DNA of 18,683 bases, from NCBI GenBank assembly GCA_019162915.1, contig JAFLKZ010000042.1, positions 366-19,048 of the forward strand, read 5' to 3'. The translations under genes were made by a program, and so were the position numbers. The DNA comes from Campylobacteraceae bacterium. GTDB taxonomy: Bacteria > Campylobacterota > Campylobacteria > Campylobacterales > Sulfurospirillaceae. Positions 15,645-18,683 of this stretch are shown here, piece after piece; position 1 is the first letter of the stretch; each line of letters begins with the position of its first letter. The notes under the pieces are model-generated. The model saw nothing but the letters and a program-made list of their open reading frames with translations, was not told the DNA's origin and ran no database searches.

Positions 15645-16699
15645 TAGATGACCTCCAGTTTTGCAGTAATGGCACCTGAACGTTTGATATTTTCTAAGAT
15701 AGAGATAATATCCTTTGGTTTAGCGCCAAGTTTGCTAAGCGCTCTTGTCACGTTAGCAACCGTCATGCTTTCTTCTTTCATTTTTATCTGATTTTCATTG
15801 GTTGCTATCTTAACATCGCTACCAATGTCTAAACTTTTAGTATCTTCATCAAGATTAGGCGTAGCTTCTATTTTAATCGTGATATCGCCATGTGTTACAA
15901 CAACAGGACTCACTTTGATATTAACACCCGATACAATCGTTCCCGTTCTCTCATCAATAACGATTTTTTCTTCTTTTTCATATTTGACATTGGTATCTAG
16001 TGTTCTAGCTAAAAACTCTACCATGGAGAGGTTTTCAGGTTTCATAAGTTTGATAGTTCGAGAGTCTGTTGCTACGGCAATTTTTTTACCAAAGTTATTA
16101 TTTAATTCTTTTTGTACGGACAAAGCGGTATTAAAATTTGAATCTTTCAGGCTGAGGTTTACAAATTCTTGCCCATGTAAATCGTACTCTATTTCTTGCT
16201 CAACCAAAGCTCCACTAAATATATTAGCAGAGGTTGCATGATTTATTTGACCTTTTTCTTTACCGTTCATGCCACCAATTGTTAATGAACCTTGTGCTAA
16301 AGAGTATATTTTCCCATCTACACCTTTAAGTGGTGTTAAAAGCAATGTTCCCCCTTGAAGTGATTTAGAATCACCAATGGAAGAAACGGTCACATCTAGC
16401 TTATCACCTTGTCTTGCAAAAGGAGGAAGTTTGGTAGTGACGATAACAGCAGCGATATTTTTAGACTTAATATCTGCTGGATCTATTTTGACATTGACGG
16501 TTTGAAGAAGGTTTGAGAGAGAACGAAGGGTAAATGCGGAAGAAGAACCATCTCCTGTACCATTTAAACCCACTACTAAACCATACCCGATAAGTTGGTT
16601 TTCTCTTACACCAATAACACTGGCAATATCACCAATTTTTTCAGCGTGTAGAAATTGTAGGTTTAAAAAAAGAAAAAAAAGTAGTGTGGTGATTTTCAT
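15644..16699 (-). CDS. flgI: Flagellar P-ring protein FlgI
   Basis: FlgI builds the periplasmic P ring around the rod in the peptidoglycan layer. The 351 residues have a signal peptide ending LQFLHA, then EKIGDIASVIGVRENQLIGYGLVVGLNGTGDG, the family signature. SMTVANVTRALSKLGAKPKDIISILENIKRSGAITAKLEVI closes the protein. I prefer the ATG at 16699 because AAAGGA lies five to six bases upstream; the TTG at 16702 would be too close to it. The signal-peptide codons contain T8 and T7 runs. A sigma-54 promoter lies in the gap after rsmD. Confidence 0.96.
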   Translation of the reverse strand: MKITTLLFFLFLNLQFLHAEKIGDIASVIGVRENQLIGYGLVVGLNGTGDGSSSAFTLRSLSNLLQTVNVKIDPADIKSKNIAAVIVTTKLPPFARQGDKLDVTVSSIGDSKSLQGGTLLLTPLKGVDGKIYSLAQGSLTIGGMNGKEKGQINHATSANIFSGALVEQEIEYDLHGQEFVNLSLKDSNFNTALSVQKELNNNFGKKIAVATDSRTIKLMKPENLSMVEFLARTLDTNVKYEKEEKIVIDERTGTIVSGVNIKVSPVVVTHGDITIKIEATPNLDEDTKSLDIGSDVKIATNENQIKMKEESMTVANVTRALSKLGAKPKDIISILENIKRSGAITAKLEVI

Positions 16700-16734
16700 C
16701 AACTTCCTTTAGTCAAGCATATTTGCCTAACTAA

Positions 16735-16750
16735 AGCAATTGGTGTTCCA
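16735..16750 (-). promoter_or_regulatory. Sigma-54 (RpoN) promoter of flgI
   Basis: On the - strand the sequence is TGGAACACCAATTGCT. It matches TGGCAC-N5-TTGCW with a single mismatch and has the invariant GG-N10-GC spacing. It ends 35 bases before the flgI ATG, inside the 55-base gap after rsmD. Rod, ring and hook genes of Campylobacterota are classically RpoN-dependent. Confidence 0.8.
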
Positions 16751-16754
16751 TCTT

Positions 16755-16764
16755 TTACATGTAA
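16755..16764. repeat. TTACATGTAA palindrome, copy 4 (end of rsmD)
   Basis: Exact palindrome forming the last codons and stop of rsmD (Y-M-stop frame), five bases upstream of the flgI sigma-54 promoter. Confidence 0.7.
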
Positions 16765-17330
16765 TAACTAAGCGCACTCTTTCCAAATGTTTTAGTCTTT
16801 TTTAAACAAAAAAGACCTATTTGTATTGGCATTTCTACATTGCTCATATGCTCAACAATAATCAGATTGGCAAGATGTGGTGGTATTTTAGCGATAAGAT
16901 CTAGTACTTGAGTATAGATATCTTCCATCCCATCACGAATCGAAAAAGGAGGATCAAAATAAAAAAAAGCTTTACATGTAAGCTCTTTTAAAAGTGCATC
17001 AAATACAATAAAACTATTACCTTGAATACATGTCGTGTTTTTTTCATCAATATTTTTACAATTATTTTTTAAAACCCCAAAGGCTTGTCTATCTATTTCT
17101 ATAAAATAAGCCTTTTTAGCACCACGGCTAAGTGCTTCAAGCCCCATAGAACCACTACCGCCAAAAACTTCTACAAAAACTTCATCTATAATATCAAATT
17201 GGAGTGTATCAAAAAGTGACTCTTTAATAATCGCTTTTGTACTTCTCGTGGTAGTTAAAGAAGGCAGTAAAATCTTTTTACCTTTGTATTTTCCAGCACT
17301 TATCGTGTTCGTGAATTGTTTAGTTGTCAC
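16755..17330 (-). CDS. rsmD: 16S rRNA (guanine(966)-N2)-methyltransferase RsmD
   Basis: This 191-residue S-adenosylmethionine-dependent methyltransferase has the N-terminal ISAGKYKGKKILLPS and RSTKAIIKESLFDTL blocks typical of RsmD. SAM-binding motif I is VEVFGGSGSMGLEALSRGA (53-71), an acidic loop FIEIDR follows, and the catalytic motif is DPPF (126-129). RsmD modifies G966 of 16S rRNA. The start is GTG (AAGAAG upstream), overlapping the preceding gene by 11 bases; no suitable ATG exists. Its stop codon is part of a TTACATGTAA palindrome (16755-16764), and a second copy lies inside (16972-16981). Confidence 0.93.
   Translation of the reverse strand: MTTKQFTNTISAGKYKGKKILLPSLTTTRSTKAIIKESLFDTLQFDIIDEVFVEVFGGSGSMGLEALSRGAKKAYFIEIDRQAFGVLKNNCKNIDEKNTTCIQGNSFIVFDALLKELTCKAFFYFDPPFSIRDGMEDIYTQVLDLIAKIPPHLANLIIVEHMSNVEMPIQIGLFCLKKTKTFGKSALSYYM
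16972..16981. repeat. TTACATGTAA palindrome, copy 5 (inside rsmD)
   Basis: Exact palindrome in the context CTTTACATGTAAGC; coding frame LTCK on the - strand, 207 bases from copy 4. Confidence 0.7.
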
Positions 17331-17682
17331 TATAGCTTCTTATCGTTTGAATGAGTTCTTTTCTAAATTGTTCTGTTAACTGTGAAATTTTTTCTTCTAA
17401 TAAAATGACTGTTTTATTTTTAGGTAGTACTTCTTCACTTTTTCCATCATTTAAAATCATATCTTGATTAAATTTTTCTAATGCAATGATCAAGGAGGAA
17501 CCAGAAAAAGGAATTAATAAATTTCCCTCACTCGAAGATATAAAAAAAATAGGCTTATCAAGTTCTATTTTTTTGTCACTTACTACAAAATCACACTGTT
17601 TATAGGAAACAACAGCACTCCCTAAAAAACTCTTTAATGCACGACTAAGCAACAAAGATTGACACACTAAAGCAATTTTCAT
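17320..17682 (-). CDS. Conserved hypothetical protein upstream of rsmD
   Basis: The 120-residue protein starts MKIALVCQSLLLSRALKSFL and has short alternating strand and helix segments (CDFVVSD, PIFFISSSEG, NLLIPF). This pattern is loosely like a reduced receiver domain, but no phospho-acceptor aspartate arrangement is evident. The C-terminal helix (LEEKISQLTEQFRKELIQTI) could be a coiled coil. I do not recognise a family and assign no function. The start at 17682 is supported by AAAGG six bases upstream; the longer frame to 17718 has no ribosome site. It overlaps rsmD by 11 bases and heads the long - strand run. Confidence 0.75.
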   Translation of the reverse strand: MKIALVCQSLLLSRALKSFLGSAVVSYKQCDFVVSDKKIELDKPIFFISSSEGNLLIPFSGSSLIIALEKFNQDMILNDGKSEEVLPKNKTVILLEEKISQLTEQFRKELIQTIRSYSDN

Positions 17683-17734
17683 CCAAAACCTTTTATAAAT
17701 ATAATGAAATAGTAACACAGAAAATCTTAATTAT

Positions 17735-17761
17735 TAAACAAAAAAAAAGAACTGTCGATTT
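17735..17761 (+). promoter_or_regulatory. Probable sigma-28 promoter of flaG-fliD
   Basis: TAAACAAA (17735-17742) and GTCGATTT (17754-17761) are separated by exactly 11 bases. They keep TAAA and CGAT of the FliA consensus but match only about half of the other positions. An A9 tract (17740-17748) runs from the -35 into the spacer. flaG and fliD are late flagellar genes, so FliA control is expected. The rest of the 119-base divergent gap holds only weak AT-rich candidate promoters for the leftward gene. Confidence 0.5.
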
Positions 17762-17789
17762 GGTTTATAAGAAAAATATTGAAAATTCC

Positions 17790-17797
17790 AAGGAGGG
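17790..17797 (+). promoter_or_regulatory. Strong Shine-Dalgarno of flaG
   Basis: AAGGAGGG lies four bases before the ATG at 17802. It decides the start against an upstream in-frame GTG/TTG region that would add 14 residues. Confidence 0.85.
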
Positions 17798-17801
17798 CAT
17801 T

Positions 17802-18167
17802 ATGGATATATTTAGTACCACCAGTAAGCAAGTCGAAACTGCTGCTGCACCAAAGGCACACAACGCAACACCGATAAGACAAGTTGAAACTGCGAATGAA
17901 ACAGCAAAAAGTGCAAGGGAAACTAAACCGGATGATAAAGATATCGTAGAAACACTGAGTAAAACAGTCAAAGAGTTAAATCAACAAATGGATGCACTCG
18001 ATACTAATGTTACTTTTGGGTTTAATGATAAAATAAGCACTATGTTCGTAAGTGTCATGGAGCGTAGTACGGGTAAAATGATACGGAAAATCCCTACAGA
18101 AGAGGCAATGTCACTTTCTGAGAAAATGAAAGAAATCGTAGGAATGATTTTTGATAAAAAAGGATAG
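17802..18167 (+). CDS. flaG: Flagellar protein FlaG
   Basis: The 121-residue FlaG-family protein has a low-complexity N-terminal half (residues 1-50, rich in A, T, E and K, with QVETA twice at about 10-14 and 27-31). The conserved domain follows (about 52-119: LNQQMDALDTNVTFGFNDK, then VMERSTGKMIRKIPTEEAM). FlaG influences filament length in Campylobacter and other polar flagellates. The ATG at 17802 is set by a near-perfect Shine-Dalgarno. fliD follows after three bases, the same order as C. jejuni flaG-fliD-fliS. Confidence 0.93.
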   Translation: MDIFSTTSKQVETAAAPKAHNATPIRQVETANETAKSARETKPDDKDIVETLSKTVKELNQQMDALDTNVTFGFNDKISTMFVSVMERSTGKMIRKIPTEEAMSLSEKMKEIVGMIFDKKG

Positions 18168-18170
18168 ATT

Positions 18171-18683
18171 ATGGCAACTAGTTCAGCGTTAAGTTCTTTA
18201 GGTATGGGAAGCAGTGTCTTAACTTTTGATGTAATCGATAAGCTTCGAGCAGCTGATGAAGCAAATCTTCTTACACCTATTGATAATAAATTAACTACTA
18301 ATGCATCTAAAAGCAGTGATCTTTCTGTATTAACAGCGCTCACTACTTCTTTTGAGTCTTTAACAAAGTCTCTCTCAGATGAATTAAGTTACCTCAAAAG
18401 AACGACTACTGTATCAAATACTGCCGTGTCTGTCAGTACCGTTTCAGGTGCTTCTGTCCAAGATTTTTCTTTACATGTAAACAACCTAGCACAACGAGAT
18501 ATTTATCAAAGTACTAGCTTTACAACTGCAGACTCTACTTTTTCAACTTCTACACTTATTGCACAAGGAACTGTTATAGCCCCAGTAGCTACGACAACAA
18601 ATGGCGCTACTGCTGTTGTAGGAAGTACTGAATCATCTTTGGTTACTTTTGATAGTGCCGGTATGGTGGCGGGTGATACTATC
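18171..18683 (+). CDS. fliD: Flagellar filament cap protein FliD (3' end outside window)
   Basis: The frame starts MATSSALSSLGMGSSVLTFDVIDKLRAAD and is open to the window edge (171 codons). The N-terminal coiled-coil domain pattern (IDNKLTTNASKSSDLSVLTALTTSFESL) and NLAQRDIYQSTSF match FliD of Campylobacterota. FliD caps the growing filament and promotes flagellin polymerisation. AAAAAAGGAT upstream provides the ribosome site, three bases after flaG. The gene contains a TTACATGTAA palindrome (18471-18480). Confidence 0.93.
   Translation, partial: MATSSALSSLGMGSSVLTFDVIDKLRAADEANLLTPIDNKLTTNASKSSDLSVLTALTTSFESLTKSLSDELSYLKRTTTVSNTAVSVSTVSGASVQDFSLHVNNLAQRDIYQSTSFTTADSTFSTSTLIAQGTVIAPVATTTNGATAVVGSTESSLVTFDSAGMVAGDTI
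18471..18480. repeat. TTACATGTAA palindrome, copy 6 (in fliD)
   Basis: Exact palindrome in the same 16-mer as copy 1 (CTTTACATGTAAACAA), coding LHVNN. Confidence 0.7.

Noticed and set aside
15798..16241. 147-codon open frame on the + strand opposite flgI
   Set aside because: It is antisense to an unmistakable flgI, has no ribosome site and no recognisable protein character; it is a shadow frame of low-GC coding sequence.
16665..16680. A7 and A8 runs in the flgI signal-peptide codons (+ strand reading)
   Set aside because: They encode the hydrophobic Phe/Leu core, which naturally uses TTT codons; no evidence of frameshift since the frame is intact.
17831..17896. Duplicated QVETA segment in FlaG
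   Set aside because: Too short and too imperfect at DNA level to call a repeat; fits the low-complexity N-terminus of the family.
17981..18343. 120-codon - strand open frame across flaG and fliD
   Set aside because: It spans two clearly identified genes on the other strand and has no supporting start signal.
1..18683. tRNA, rRNA, CRISPR, insertion sequence, prophage or toxin-antitoxin content
   Set aside because: Looked for on both strands; no cloverleaf, regularly spaced direct repeats, transposase or phage-like protein was seen.

Overview
The window is AT-rich (roughly two thirds A+T by eye), gene-dense chromosome from a flagellated Campylobacterota (epsilonproteobacterium). A Sulfurospirillum-like genus is my best guess, but the genus is not proven from the sequence. 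The evidence is protein character and gene order. The order flgI-flgJ-flgM-flgN-flgK, the block atpB / small membrane protein, and the block gatB-gpsA-pyrC2 match arrangements I recall from Campylobacter jejuni, as does prepilin peptidase / LptF-type permease / truA. No rRNA, tRNA, CRISPR array, insertion sequence or phage gene is visible. The longest gap without a gene is about 120 bases, so there is no unexplained long intergenic stretch.

Layout. (1) Bases 1-3093, + strand: a gene entering from the left edge (unknown product), a type IV prepilin peptidase, an LptF/LptG-type permease and truA, all overlapping or nearly touching (one operon). (2) Bases 3097-9259, - strand: a seven-gene run read from atpB (F0 subunit a) through a small two-helix membrane protein, a ThiE/TenI-like protein, gatB, gpsA and a periplasmic glycoside-hydrolase-3-like protein to a dihydroorotase-like protein. 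The last two look catalytically degenerate. (3) Bases 9331-17682, - strand: a small conserved protein, rsmD, the flagellar block flgI-flgJ-flgM-flgN-flgK, then an orphan OppC/DppC-type permease, a TIGR02757 (DUF2400) protein, a SulP anion transporter and a 4-oxalocrotonate tautomerase. (4) Bases 17802-18683, + strand: flaG and the start of fliD, divergent from region 3.

Flagellar regulation can be read directly. A strong sigma-54 promoter (GG-N10-GC) precedes flgI, a near-consensus sigma-28 promoter with exact spacing precedes flgM (the sigma-28 inhibitor), and a weaker sigma-28 promoter precedes flaG-fliD. This is the expected two-tier order: basal-body genes under RpoN, with the checkpoint, hook-filament junction and cap genes under FliA.

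The most unusual signal is not a gene. The 10-bp palindrome TTACATGTAA occurs six times (plus near matches) in 18.7 kb, where under 0.1 is expected from base composition. It lies in unrelated genes and in different codon frames. It behaves like a genome-wide DNA-level motif (uptake sequence, chromosome-organising site or methylation target), but its role is unknown from this window.
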